In this document: positions 52,301 through 60,838 of the stretch, one piece after another
Layout of the letters: each line of letters starts with the position of its first letter
Position numbering within the stretch: position 1 is the stretch's first letter
NCBI GenBank assembly: GCA_038524795.1
Contig: JBCBIJ010000011.1
Span: 1 to 64,000, forward strand
Source of the DNA: CALBPI01 sp038524795
GTDB lineage: Bacteria; Pseudomonadota; Gammaproteobacteria; Steroidobacterales; Woeseiaceae
Length of the DNA: 64,000 bases
Reading direction: 5' to 3'
Notes under the pieces: model-generated
The model's input: only the letters and a program-made list of their open reading frames with translations
Told to the model about the DNA's origin: nothing
The model's database searches: none
Position numbers and translations under genes: made by a program

Positions 52301-53625
52301 CAGGCTGCGTTAGCCGCGCGAGATTTTTCGAACGACTGCGCGAAGTCGGCTTTGATGTCGTCGATGTGCTCAATGCCGACCGACACACGAACCATGTCGG
52401 ACGTCACGCCCGTGGCGCGCTGCTCCGCTTCGCTGAGCTGCTGGTGCGTCGTGCTGGCCGGGTGGATGACGAGCGTCTTAGCGTCACCGACGTTGGCCAG
52501 GTGGCTCGCAATTTCTACGCCGTCAATGAACTGCTGGCCTGCCTCGGCGCCACCGCGAATGCCAAACGTCAACACGGCACCAAAGCCATTGTTGAAGTAG
52601 CGCTGCGCCTGCGCGTGGTGCGGGTGCGACTCGAGTCCCGGATAGCTGACCCAGGCAACGTCGGGCTGGCGTTCCAGCCACTGGGCGAGCTCAAGCGCGT
52701 TGTCGACGTGACGTTGCACGCGCAGCGAGAGCGTCTCCAGGCCCTGCAGCAGCAGGAAGGCGTTGAACGGACTCTGGGACGTCCCAAAATCACGCAGGCC
52801 TTCCACGCGGGCGCGGATAACAAAGGCGATGTTGCCAAAGTCGGAGTCCTTGCCAAAAACATCGGAGAACACGAGTCCGTGATAGCCCGGTGACGGCTCA
52901 GAGAACAACGGGAACTTGCCGTTGCCCCAGTCGAAGGTACCGGCATCCACGATGACGCCACCAATCGAGGTACCGTGGCCGCCGATCCACTTCGTGGCTG
53001 ACTCAACAACGATATCCGCGCCGTGATCAATGGGACGAACCACGTAGCCGCAGCAGCCCAGCGTGTTGTCGACGATGAGTGGAATGCCATTCTCGTGCGC
53101 GAGGTCGGACAATGCGCGGAAGTCCGGCACGTCGAATCCGGGGTTGCCGATGGACTCGGCGTAAATGGCCTTCGTGTTGTCGTCGATGGCATTGCGGTAG
53201 TCGTCGAGGTTGTCGCCTTCCACGAACGTCACGTCGATGCCCAGTCGCGGCAACGCGACCTTGAACTGGTTGTAAGTGCCGCCGTACAGAGAGCTGCGCG
53301 CGACGATGTTGTCGCCCGCCTGCGCGATCGTTGAAATGGCAAGGAACTGCGCCGCCTGACCGCTGGCCGTCGCCAGTGCAGCGACCCCGCCCTCAAGCGC
53401 GGCGACGCGCTGTTCGAACACGTCCGTGGTCGGGTTCATGATGCGGCTGTAGATGTTGCCGAACTCTTGAAGCGCAAACAGGCGCGCGCCGTGCGAGGCA
53501 TCGTCGAACGTGTATGAGGTGCTCTGATAAATGGGTACAGCACGGGCGTTGGTGCCTGGTGCCGGATCCTGACCCGCATGGACCTGCAGGGTCTCGTAGT
53601 GGTACTTGCTGGGATCGAGGGGCAT
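52300..53625 (-). CDS. metY: O-acetylhomoserine sulfhydrylase (aminocarboxypropyltransferase)
   Basis: PLP enzyme that makes homocysteine from O-acylhomoserine and sulfide, 441 residues. VPIYQSTSYTFDDASHGARL, YSRIMNPTTDVFEQRVAALE, SSLYGGTYNQF, and the PLP lysine in VVESATKWIGGHGTSIGGVI; HPASTTHQQLSEAEQ near the end. The start at 53625 follows GGAG by 8 nt. Expression is controlled by the SAM-I riboswitch upstream. Confidence 0.96.
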   Translation of the reverse strand: MPLDPSKYHYETLQVHAGQDPAPGTNARAVPIYQSTSYTFDDASHGARLFALQEFGNIYSRIMNPTTDVFEQRVAALEGGVAALATASGQAAQFLAISTIAQAGDNIVARSSLYGGTYNQFKVALPRLGIDVTFVEGDNLDDYRNAIDDNTKAIYAESIGNPGFDVPDFRALSDLAHENGIPLIVDNTLGCCGYVVRPIDHGADIVVESATKWIGGHGTSIGGVIVDAGTFDWGNGKFPLFSEPSPGYHGLVFSDVFGKDSDFGNIAFVIRARVEGLRDFGTSQSPFNAFLLLQGLETLSLRVQRHVDNALELAQWLERQPDVAWVSYPGLESHPHHAQAQRYFNNGFGAVLTFGIRGGAEAGQQFIDGVEIASHLANVGDAKTLVIHPASTTHQQLSEAEQRATGVTSDMVRVSVGIEHIDDIKADFAQSFEKSRAANAA

Positions 53626-53652
53626 GACATGTCTCCAATTGGTCGGCAAGGA

Positions 53653-53670
53653 TCGTCCTCTCGAGGACGA
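53653..53670 (-). promoter_or_regulatory. Hairpin in the metY leader
   Basis: On the minus strand, UCGUCCU and AGGACGA pair (7 bp) around a 4-nt loop. It lies between the riboswitch and the metY ribosome-binding site. A T-run (53711-53706 on the minus strand) lies further upstream. I cannot tell which helix forms the expression platform. Confidence 0.4.
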
Positions 53671-53787
53671 GACCCACGCGCTACAGAAAATCTGACAGCG
53701 CAAACAAAAAACGACTCAAGGAGAAAGCCCCCGCAGGCTAATGCGCTCCGGCATCCATCCCGCGGCAGTGCCGGGGCTGAACCGGAA

Positions 53788-53899
53788 CTCATCTCTCGAC
53801 GGTGTCGGACCGTCCGTAGGAGTTGGCACCTTGCGCGTGGGTTAAACGTGCAGGTTGCCCCGGCGTCAAAGGGCCTGTCCCTCAGCCGGTCTCGATGAG
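53788..53899 (-). promoter_or_regulatory. SAM-I (S-box) riboswitch of metYX
   Basis: On the minus strand the closing helix P1 is CUCAUC/GAUGAG (53899-53894 with 53793-53788). Inside are the conserved blocks in order: GAGACCGGCUGAGGGACAGG, CCCUUUGACGCC, GGGGCAACC and AAGGUGCCAACUCC. These match the S-box consensus for SAM binding. It lies in the metY 5' leader, about 160 nt before the start, so high SAM should lower metY-metX expression. The downstream tract up to metY holds GC hairpins and a T-run that may be the switch's output. Confidence 0.93.
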
Positions 53900-53909
53900 T
53901 ACGTTGGGA

Positions 53910-53938
53910 TGGTGATTGAGGCGCGGGTTCGCTGTCAA
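53910..53938 (-). promoter_or_regulatory. Candidate promoter of the metY leader
   Basis: TTGACA on the minus strand (53938-53933, consensus) with weak -10 hexamers (CACCAT or TCACCA) 17-18 nt further on. The predicted start falls only a few bases before the riboswitch P1, which supports the call. Confidence 0.5.
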
Positions 53939-53951
53939 GCCTTCGAAACAG

Positions 53952-53980
53952 TTGCACGCGCAAGGTTTCGCTAGTAGCAT
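53952..53980 (+). promoter_or_regulatory. Candidate promoter of the his operon
   Basis: TTGCAC (53952-53957), 17-nt spacer, TAGCAT (53975-53980). Transcription would start near 53987, next to the palindrome at 53991. Other spacings are possible. Confidence 0.35.
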
Positions 53981-53990
53981 TCGCGACAAT

Positions 53991-54016
53991 GTAATAGTAC
54001 GCTAATACACTATTAC
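53991..54016. promoter_or_regulatory. Palindromic operator candidate of the his operon
   Basis: GTAATAGT and ACTATTAC are perfect 8-nt inverted arms separated by 10 nt. ACGCTAAT occurs twice in the same direction (53999-54006 and 54015-54022), 16 nt apart. The site is AT-rich, lies 52 nt before the TrpR-like gene, and resembles TrpR-type operators in its TAGT/ACTA half-sites. Autoregulation by the adjacent product is an inference. Confidence 0.55.
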
Positions 54017-54067
54017 GCTAATTCAACTGCAATCTGGCCCAGTGGGGCCCTTAATCAGGCCGAAGCC

Positions 54068-54373
54068 ATGAAGCCGAATCGCAACATCCAGGGAAAACGT
54101 CAACGCGCTGCGGAGCAATCGCTCTCGAAAGCACTGGCCGCGCTGGGGCAGTCCAGCGACGTCCACGCACTGCTCGAGGACCTCTGCACACCTGCGGAAT
54201 TGCAAGCTCTCGCCGATCGTTGGGCCGTTGCGCAGCTGCTTGACAAGGGTTTGCCCTACCGCGCGATCCAGGACCGAACAGGCGTGAGCGTCACGACGGT
54301 CGGCCGCGTGGCCCGCTGCCTGACGGCGGGTGCCGGCGGCTACCGCAAAGCGCTGACGGCTTCGACCCGCTGA
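54068..54373 (+). CDS. TrpR/YerC/YecD-family regulator of the his operon
   Basis: 101-residue DNA-binding protein of TrpR fold. LLEDLCTPAELQALADRWAV aligns with the TrpR/YerC helices, and YRAIQDRTGVSVTTVGRVAR is the helix-turn-helix. It is the first gene of the his operon, 33 nt before hisG, and a palindrome lies just upstream of it. From memory, similar genes head his operons in Xanthomonadales and are proposed histidine-responsive repressors. Effector and targets are unproven here. Confidence 0.85.
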   Translation: MKPNRNIQGKRQRAAEQSLSKALAALGQSSDVHALLEDLCTPAELQALADRWAVAQLLDKGLPYRAIQDRTGVSVTTVGRVARCLTAGAGGYRKALTASTR

Positions 54374-54406
54374 CACCTTTTAACACCCCCAACAAACGGA
54401 AGTCAC

Positions 54407-55309
54407 ATGGACACCGCTGCCGACCGCCTCAAGATTGCGGTCCAGAAATCAGGCCGACTCACCGAGCAAACGATGCAATTGCTCGAACGCTGCGGCCTAA
54501 AGATCCGCAAGAGCAAGGACCAGCTGTTCTGCTACGGCGAGAACATGCCCATCGATCTCTTGCTCGTGCGCGACGACGATATTCCCGGTCTCGTGGGCGA
54601 AGACGTCTGCGATCTCGGCATCGCCGGCCTCAACGTCATTGAAGAAAAGCGCCTGAACGGTACCTTCGAACCCGGGCAGACGCCCTTTCACGAGCTGCGC
54701 CAGCTTGGTTTTGGCGAATGCCGATTGTCGCTCGCGGCTCCCGAAGCGCAAGAGTGGTCGGGTCCGCAGTCTCTTGAAGGTCGCCGAATTGCCACGAGCT
54801 ACCCGGCGCTCACGCGCGATTATCTCGAGCGTAACGGCGTCAATGCAGACGTCGTGTATTTCTCGGGTGCCGTCGAAATTGCGCCACGGCTTGGTAAAGC
54901 GGAGTTCATCAGCGACCTGGTGTCCACAGGTTCAACGCTCGTCGCCAACCAGCTCGTCGAGCTCGAGACGCTGCTCGAAAGTCAGGTGGCCCTGATTCAG
55001 ACCAATGCCCCGCTGTCCGACGTCAAACAGGAGTGGATTGACCGCCTGTTGCAGCGCATGGAAGGCGTTATGCAGGTCAGCGAGAGCAAATACATCATGC
55101 TCCACGCGCCGCGCACGGCCGTGGCTGAGATCACCCGCATTCTGCCGGGTAGCGAGGCGCCCACCATCCTGCCGCTTGAGGGCATTGATGACCGCGTTGC
55201 GGTACATGCCGTGTGTCGTGAAAACGTGTTCTGGGAAACGTTGGAGAGCCTGAAGGCGGTCGGCGCGAGCAGCATGCTCGTGTTGCCCGTGGAGAAAATG
55301 CTCGCATGA
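54407..55309 (+). CDS. hisG: ATP phosphoribosyltransferase, long form
   Basis: First step of histidine synthesis: ATP plus PRPP to phosphoribosyl-ATP. 300 residues, the long HisG with its own C-terminal regulatory domain, so no HisZ is needed. LKIAVQKSGRLTEQTMQLLE, DLGIAGLNVIEEKRLNG, RIATSYPALTRDYLERNGV and DLVSTGSTLVANQLVELETL are typical. His feedback inhibition is expected. It overlaps hisD by 4 nt. Confidence 0.97.
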   Translation: MDTAADRLKIAVQKSGRLTEQTMQLLERCGLKIRKSKDQLFCYGENMPIDLLLVRDDDIPGLVGEDVCDLGIAGLNVIEEKRLNGTFEPGQTPFHELRQLGFGECRLSLAAPEAQEWSGPQSLEGRRIATSYPALTRDYLERNGVNADVVYFSGAVEIAPRLGKAEFISDLVSTGSTLVANQLVELETLLESQVALIQTNAPLSDVKQEWIDRLLQRMEGVMQVSESKYIMLHAPRTAVAEITRILPGSEAPTILPLEGIDDRVAVHAVCRENVFWETLESLKAVGASSMLVLPVEKMLA

Positions 55310-56613
55310 AAATCCCGGCCTACAGGTGGCGAGACCTCGATAGCGCTGCACGCGCCGAGGTTCTGGCGCGCCCGGCGGTTGCCGCGTCCGATGCCATAAC
55401 AAACACGGTACGCGACATTGTCGCCGCAGTTCGTGCCGACGGTGACGACGCTGTGCGGCACTTCAGTAAAACGCTCGACGGTGTCGCGCTGGATTCGCTC
55501 AAGGTCGATGCGGCCGCTTTTGATGCCGCCGATCGCGCGCTCAGCGACGAGGATCGCGCCGCGATCCGTCAGGCCATTGCGAATATTCGTGTATTTCACG
55601 AGGCCCAACGGCCGGGCCCCATCAGCGTGGAGACCATGCCGGGCGTGCGTTGCGAACGCCTGAGCCAGCCCGTCGATGCCGTCGGTCTTTACGTACCGGC
55701 CGGCTCGGCCCCCCTGCCCTCCGCGGCCATGATGCTCGCAGTACCCGCGGCAATCGCAGGCTGCCCTGTTCGAGTGCTCTGCTCGCCGCCCGCTGTTGAT
55801 GGTGAAGTGCACCCGGCCATTCTGTTCGCCGCGCGCGAAGCTGGTGTTACAGATGTCTTTCGCATTGGCGGTGCGCAAGCTATCGCCGCCATGGCCTATG
55901 GCACCGACAGCGTACCCAAGGTGCACAAGGTGTTCGGGCCCGGTAACGCCTTTGTCACCGAAGCCAAGTCGCAGGTGTCCGCCGATCCTGCAGGCGCCGC
56001 GCAGGACATGCCTGCCGGCCCGTCGGAAGTCCTCGTGATTGCCGATGCGGCGGCTAACCCGGACTACGTCGCGGCTGACCTGCTTTCGCAGGCCGAACAC
56101 GGACCCGATTCGCAGGTCGTGTTGCTGACCGACAGCGCCACACTGATTGCACGCGTTCAGGACGCCGTAATCCGCCTCACAGCAGAACTCGATCGCGCCG
56201 AGATTGTGGCCGATGCGCTCGCGAACAGCGCGCTCATCGAAGTGACGGATATCGACGAGGCGGTCGCGATCAGCAACGACTACGCACCGGAACACCTGAT
56301 TGTGAATACCGCCGATGCCCGGGATCGCCTCGCAGACATCCGCAATGCGGGCTCAGTGTTTCTTGGGCGGCTCACGCCCGAGTCGCTCGGTGACTACTGC
56401 AGTGGCACCAACCACGTCTTGCCGACCTATGGTTATGCGCGCAACTACAGTGGCCTTGGCGTCGACCAGTTCCTACGTTACATGACCGTGCAGGAGGTGA
56501 CTGCTGACGGGCTCACCCGAGTGGGACCCGTGGCCGCCCGCCTTGCATCGCTCGAAGGCCTCGATGCGCACCGGCTCGCTGTGGACCTGCGCCTGGCGGG
56601 AGACGGCGCGTGA
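55306..56613 (+). CDS. hisD: Histidinol dehydrogenase
   Basis: Zinc- and NAD-dependent oxidation of histidinol to histidine (last two steps), 435 residues. VGLYVPAGSAPLPSAAMMLA, AIAAMAYGTDSVPKVHKVFG, DMPAGPSEVLVIADAAA, LLSQAEHGPDSQVVLLTD and GDYCSGTNHVLPTYGYAR contain the zinc ligands and catalytic His. It overlaps hisG and hisC by 4 nt each. Confidence 0.97.
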   Translation: MKIPAYRWRDLDSAARAEVLARPAVAASDAITNTVRDIVAAVRADGDDAVRHFSKTLDGVALDSLKVDAAAFDAADRALSDEDRAAIRQAIANIRVFHEAQRPGPISVETMPGVRCERLSQPVDAVGLYVPAGSAPLPSAAMMLAVPAAIAGCPVRVLCSPPAVDGEVHPAILFAAREAGVTDVFRIGGAQAIAAMAYGTDSVPKVHKVFGPGNAFVTEAKSQVSADPAGAAQDMPAGPSEVLVIADAAANPDYVAADLLSQAEHGPDSQVVLLTDSATLIARVQDAVIRLTAELDRAEIVADALANSALIEVTDIDEAVAISNDYAPEHLIVNTADARDRLADIRNAGSVFLGRLTPESLGDYCSGTNHVLPTYGYARNYSGLGVDQFLRYMTVQEVTADGLTRVGPVAARLASLEGLDAHRLAVDLRLAGDGA

Positions 56614-57671
56614 GCACCGACGTCGCGGCACTCGCGCGTCCGGACATTCGTGAGCTTGAGGCTTACGTGCCCGCGAGCTACGCGCCCGGACTCGTCCGGC
56701 TCAACGCCAACGAGGCACCCTGGCGCAGCAGCGCAGACGCCACAGAACGTGGCTTGAATCGGTATCCCGAAGCGCGCCCGAGCGCACTGACGCACACGCT
56801 GGCGGAACACTACGGCGTCCCGTCGGACACCCTGTTCGTCACCCGCGGTACCAGTGAGGCCATCGATCTGCTGATCCGCTGCTTCTGCCGACCGGGTCAG
56901 GACGAGATTGTCATTTGCCCGCCGACCTTCGGTATGTACGCCGTGTACGCCAACATCCAGGCTGCGGGCATCCGTGAGATTCCGCTTGAGGACGGGTTCA
57001 CGCTGCCCGTGGACGCGATTCTGGCGGCGTGGCGGGACACGAGCCGACTGGTGTTCGTGACCACACCCAACAATCCGACAGGCAACGCCTTTGATGCCCG
57101 AGACATTGAGCGTCTCGCGAAAGGGCTCACGGGGCGCGGCATCGTGGTCATTGACGGCGCCTACCTCGAATTCGCCGATACCGACGCCGCCATGGCACTG
57201 CGGCGCTACGACAACGTGGTCGTCTTGCGCACGATGTCAAAGGCCTACGGTCTGGCTGGCGCCCGCTGTGGCTCACTGATCGCGCATCCGACGGTCATCG
57301 AACTTGTGACCAAGGTGATGCCACCCTACGCCGTGCCCACCCCGTCGGTCGAGAGTGCACTGGTCGCCCTTGCGAGCGAGCAATTTGAAGTGATGCCAGA
57401 GCGGATCAACGCCTTGATTCATGAACGCGCTCGCGTCGCCGCAGCGTTGGGTGACCTGCCTATCACGGTTCGCGTACTGCCCAGCGACGCCAATTTCCTG
57501 CTCACACAGTTCCGCAGTCCCCAGCGCGTTCTGGACGCGGCGGCTGATGCGGGCCTGCTACTGCGCGATTTCAGCAAGCAAGCGGCAACGCAGGATTGTC
57601 TGCGCATCACCATTGGCACCACCGCGCAGAACGACGCGCTTATTGCCGCCTTGACGGAGCTCACGCCATGA
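56610..57671 (+). CDS. hisC: Histidinol-phosphate aminotransferase (GTG start)
   Basis: PLP enzyme converting imidazole-acetol phosphate to histidinol phosphate, 353 residues. VRLNANEAPWRS, FVTRGTSEAIDLLIRCFCRP, FVTTPNNPTGNAFD, VIDGAYLEFAD and the PLP lysine in LRTMSKAYGLAGARCGSLIA. The GTG overlaps the hisD stop (GTGA), as expected in this tightly coupled operon. Confidence 0.96.
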   Translation: MSTDVAALARPDIRELEAYVPASYAPGLVRLNANEAPWRSSADATERGLNRYPEARPSALTHTLAEHYGVPSDTLFVTRGTSEAIDLLIRCFCRPGQDEIVICPPTFGMYAVYANIQAAGIREIPLEDGFTLPVDAILAAWRDTSRLVFVTTPNNPTGNAFDARDIERLAKGLTGRGIVVIDGAYLEFADTDAAMALRRYDNVVVLRTMSKAYGLAGARCGSLIAHPTVIELVTKVMPPYAVPTPSVESALVALASEQFEVMPERINALIHERARVAAALGDLPITVRVLPSDANFLLTQFRSPQRVLDAAADAGLLLRDFSKQAATQDCLRITIGTTAQNDALIAALTELTP

Positions 57672-58732
57672 CTGGTCGCAAGATCCTGTTCGTCGACCGC
57701 GACGGCACGCTCATTGAGGAGCCTGATGACGAGCAAGTCGATCGCATCGACAAGGTTCGTCTCGTACCCGGTGTCATCGCCGCATTGCAACGCGCGCTTG
57801 CAGCCGGCTATGAGCTGGTCATGGTCACCAACCAGGATGGCTTGGGTACCGATTCGTTCCCGGAGCCCGACTTTGAGGCGCCCCACGCGTTCATGCTCGA
57901 GCTGTTCGCATCCCAGGGTATCGAATTCGTCGAGACGTTCGTGTGTCCGCACAAGCCCGAAGACCGCTGCGCCTGCCGCAAGCCGCACACAGGTCTGCTG
58001 ACGCGATTTTTGGCCAATAACACTCTAGACATCGAGGCCTGCGCCGTCGTGGGTGACCGAGAATCGGATATCGGGCTGGCAGACAATCTCGGCGTACAAG
58101 GCTTCATGCTCGGGCCAAAGCTCGACTGGAACACGATCGTGCACCGACTCGTGACGCGCCCGCGACATGCGACGGTGACCCGCAACACCAACGAGACAAA
58201 GATCCGTGTGGCGCTCGACCTGGATGCCGAAGGTCCACAGACCATCGCAACGGGCATCGGGTTTTTCGACCACATGATTGAGCAGGTGGCGCGTCACGGT
58301 GGCTTTGCACTCGATCTGTCCTGTGACGGCGACCTCGAGGTTGACGACCATCACAGCGTTGAGGACGTAGCGCTTGCGCTGGGTGCCGCGCTTCGCGAGG
58401 CCCTAGGCGACAAGCGGGGCATTGGCCGCTACGGCTTTTGGGTCCCCATGGACGAAGCCATAGCGCGCGTGGCCGTCGACATTTCGGGGCGTCCTGCCAC
58501 GCGCATCGATGCCGAATTCGGCCGCGAATTTGTGGGGGGTATGGCAACAGAGATGGTGCCGCACTTCTTCCAGTCGCTGGCCCAGGCCCTGGGTTGCGCG
58601 ATCCACATCGAGGCCCAAGGCGATAATGCACACCACATCGTTGAGGCCTGTTTTAAAGGCGTCGGCAGAGCGCTGCGGCCCGCGCTTGCGCGCGAAGGCA
58701 CCACGGTGCCCAGCACCAAGGGGGTCTTATGA
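57668..58732 (+). CDS. hisB: Bifunctional histidinol-phosphatase / imidazoleglycerol-phosphate dehydratase
   Basis: 354 residues, two domains. The N-terminal HAD phosphatase (1-165) has FVDRDGTLIEEP, VTNQDGLGTDS, zinc-binding CPHKPEDRCACRKP and VGDRESDIGLADNLG. The C-terminal dehydratase has GIGFFDHMIEQVARHGGF, DHHSVEDVALALG and GDNAHHIVEACFKGVGRALR with the metal His clusters. The fusion is typical of enteric and Xanthomonad HisB. It overlaps hisC and hisH by 4 nt. Confidence 0.97.
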   Translation: MTGRKILFVDRDGTLIEEPDDEQVDRIDKVRLVPGVIAALQRALAAGYELVMVTNQDGLGTDSFPEPDFEAPHAFMLELFASQGIEFVETFVCPHKPEDRCACRKPHTGLLTRFLANNTLDIEACAVVGDRESDIGLADNLGVQGFMLGPKLDWNTIVHRLVTRPRHATVTRNTNETKIRVALDLDAEGPQTIATGIGFFDHMIEQVARHGGFALDLSCDGDLEVDDHHSVEDVALALGAALREALGDKRGIGRYGFWVPMDEAIARVAVDISGRPATRIDAEFGREFVGGMATEMVPHFFQSLAQALGCAIHIEAQGDNAHHIVEACFKGVGRALRPALAREGTTVPSTKGVL

Positions 58733-59325
58733 ACCTCGTCATCGTCGGCTCCGGCGGTGCCAACATCGCCTCGCTGCAGGCCGCGCTAGACCGGCTCGAC
58801 TGCGACGCCACACTGAGCACCGATGCGGACACGATTCGTGCGGCATCGCATGTCATCCTGCCCGGCGTAGGCGCTGCGGCAGACGCTATGGCGCGGTTGC
58901 GTGAATTGTCGCTCGATGCTGTTCTACGTGAGCTCGACCAGCCCGTGTTGGGTATTTGCTTGGGCATGCAGCTGCTCGCCGAAGCGTCGGAAGAAGACGG
59001 CGCAGCTTGCCTCGGGCTGACCGAAGACCGCGCAAAGCTCATTCGCTCCGCACCCGACCGGCCCGTGCCGCACATGGGCTGGAATACCGTTGCGGCGGTG
59101 AAGGACTCGCCCCTGTTCGACGGTATTCCGGACGGTTGCCACTTTTACTTCGTGCACAGCTACGCCCTGCCCGTCGCCGGCTCTACAACCGCCCAGTGCG
59201 AATACGGTGAGCCCTTCGCGGCCGCCATACAGCAAGGCAACTATTTCGGCACGCAGTTTCACCCCGAACGCTCGGCCAAGGCGGGCGCGCGTCTGCTGGC
59301 CAACTTCCTGGCGCTCGACGCATGA
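58729..59325 (+). CDS. hisH: Imidazole glycerol phosphate synthase, glutaminase subunit
   Basis: Class I glutamine amidotransferase, 198 residues, that feeds ammonia to HisF. The nucleophile Cys is in VLGICLGMQLLAEASEEDGA, the oxyanion segment in LPGVGAAADAMARL, and the His-Glu pair in GTQFHPERSAKAGARLL. PHMGWN and FYFVHSYALP are HisH signatures. It overlaps hisB and hisA by 4 nt. Confidence 0.97.
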   Translation: MNLVIVGSGGANIASLQAALDRLDCDATLSTDADTIRAASHVILPGVGAAADAMARLRELSLDAVLRELDQPVLGICLGMQLLAEASEEDGAACLGLTEDRAKLIRSAPDRPVPHMGWNTVAAVKDSPLFDGIPDGCHFYFVHSYALPVAGSTTAQCEYGEPFAAAIQQGNYFGTQFHPERSAKAGARLLANFLALDA

Positions 59326-60050
59326 AGATCATCCCATCCATCGACCTGCGCGACGGCCGCTGTGTGCGGCTTCTGTACGGCGACTACGACCGTGAAACAC
59401 GATACGACGCCGATCCGGTTGGGCTGGCCGCGCGCTACTCGGCTCTGGGCCTCAAGACACTACACGTTGTCGACCTGGACGGCGCGCGCGCCGGTGCTCC
59501 TGCGAACATCGGCCTGATCACGCGCATGGTCGAGGCCACCACCGCTACGGTTCAAGTGGGAGGTGGTATTCGCGAAGCGGCACATCTTGCACAACTGTTC
59601 GATGCCGGTGCCCAGCGCGTGGTGATCGGCAGCCTAGCCATCAAACAGCCGGCCCTGGTCGCCGAGTGGCTCAAGTCGTTCGGCGGCGAGCGCATCGTGT
59701 TGGCCTTTGATGTTCGAGTTGACGACACGGGCATTGCTCGAGTGAGCACAGAGGCCTGGCAGGAGACGTCCGACTCGGAGCTTGTCGCCACCATCGAGTC
59801 CTTTCGAGCGCACGGTTTGCAGCAGGTGCTGTGCACCGACATCGGCCGCGATGGCGCGTTGTCCGGCCCGGCAACCGACCTTTACGCGCGTGTCATGGCG
59901 GCGTGCCCCGGAATAGCACTGCAAGCCTCGGGCGGCGTCTCGAGCATCGAAGACCTGCGGGCGCTTCGGGCTAGCGGTCTTGATGCTGCCATCACGGGCA
60001 AAGCGCTGCTTGAAGGGCGCATCACCGATGAGGAGATCCGGTCATTCTGA
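59322..60050 (+). CDS. hisA: ProFAR isomerase
   Basis: TIM-barrel isomerase, 242 residues. IIPSIDLRDGRCVRLLYGDY begins with the catalytic Asp; VQVGGGIREAAHLAQLFDAG and VLCTDIGRDGALSGPATDLY (second catalytic Asp) are present, ending in LQASGGVSSIEDLRALRASG. Its stop codon lies inside the first codons of hisF. Confidence 0.97.
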   Translation: MKIIPSIDLRDGRCVRLLYGDYDRETRYDADPVGLAARYSALGLKTLHVVDLDGARAGAPANIGLITRMVEATTATVQVGGGIREAAHLAQLFDAGAQRVVIGSLAIKQPALVAEWLKSFGGERIVLAFDVRVDDTGIARVSTEAWQETSDSELVATIESFRAHGLQQVLCTDIGRDGALSGPATDLYARVMAACPGIALQASGGVSSIEDLRALRASGLDAAITGKALLEGRITDEEIRSF

Positions 60051-60838
60051 CGAAACGCATTATTCCCTGCCTCGACGTGCGCGATGGCGTCGTTGTGAAG
60101 GGCGTCCAGTTCGCCAACCATCGTGTTGTTGGCGATATCCTCGAACTCGCCGCGCGTTACAGCAACGACGGCGCCGATGAGCTCGTGTTCTACGACATCA
60201 CAGCGAGTCCCGAGGGACGGTCTGTCGACCGCCAGTGGGTGGCCAATGTCACGAAGGTGCTCGATATCCCGTTCTGTGTGGCGGGCGGTATTCGCAGCGT
60301 CGAAGATGCCGAGGCCGTGCTCAACCGGGGCGCGGACAAGATCTCAATCAACTCGCCGGCACTCGAAAACCCGGACCTCATCGAGGCGCTCGCACGACGT
60401 TTTGGCTCGCAATGCGTCGTGGTGGGTATCGACAGTCGCTTTGAAGACGGCGATTGGCACGTGTATCAGTACACGGGCAACCCCGACAAGACGCTGGGCG
60501 CCGGTCGACGCACGCTCGACTGGGTGATCGAGGCGCAGGACCGCGGCGCGGGTGAGATCGTGCTCAATTGCATGAACCAGGATGGCGTCCGGCGGGGCTA
60601 TGACAACGAGCAACTAGCCGCAGTACGCGAAGTGTGCCGGGTGCCGCTGATCGCCTCGGGCGGTGCCGGCGAGGTCGATCACTTCACGGACGTCTTTCGC
60701 GAGGCACGTGTCGACGGCGCACTCGCCGCAAGCGTGTTCCACAGCGGCGAGTTGCCGGTTCCCGTGCTCAAACGCGACCTGATCGCTGCCGGTATCGCGA
60801 TCCGCCCCACCGCTGACCCAGAGAGTGTGGCCGCATGA
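60044..60838 (+). CDS. hisF: Imidazole glycerol phosphate synthase, cyclase subunit (non-canonical start)
   Basis: TIM-barrel synthase, about 264 residues. The conserved N-terminus (M)LTKRIIPCLDVRDGVVVKG is read only if translation starts at ATT (60044) or CTG (60047). An in-frame TGA at 60029 bars any earlier start, and the first ATG/GTG/TTG (GTG 60077) would remove the catalytic Asp of CLDV. AGGAG at 60031-60035 is 8 nt before the ATT, ideal spacing. FCVAGGIRSVEDAEAVLNRG, VVVGIDSRFEDG and IASGGAGEVDHFTDVF are otherwise normal. A sequence error cannot be excluded. Confidence 0.93.
   Translation: MLTKRIIPCLDVRDGVVVKGVQFANHRVVGDILELAARYSNDGADELVFYDITASPEGRSVDRQWVANVTKVLDIPFCVAGGIRSVEDAEAVLNRGADKISINSPALENPDLIEALARRFGSQCVVVGIDSRFEDGDWHVYQYTGNPDKTLGAGRRTLDWVIEAQDRGAGEIVLNCMNQDGVRRGYDNEQLAAVREVCRVPLIASGGAGEVDHFTDVFREARVDGALAASVFHSGELPVPVLKRDLIAAGIAIRPTADPESVAA

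Noticed and set aside
54997..56295. 432-codon open frame antisense to hisG/hisD
   Set aside because: It spans the junction of two certain genes and has no recognisable motif or start context.
60077..60838. hisF starting at the GTG at 60077
   Set aside because: It would remove the conserved IIPCLDV strand with the catalytic Asp, which is encoded in frame just upstream.
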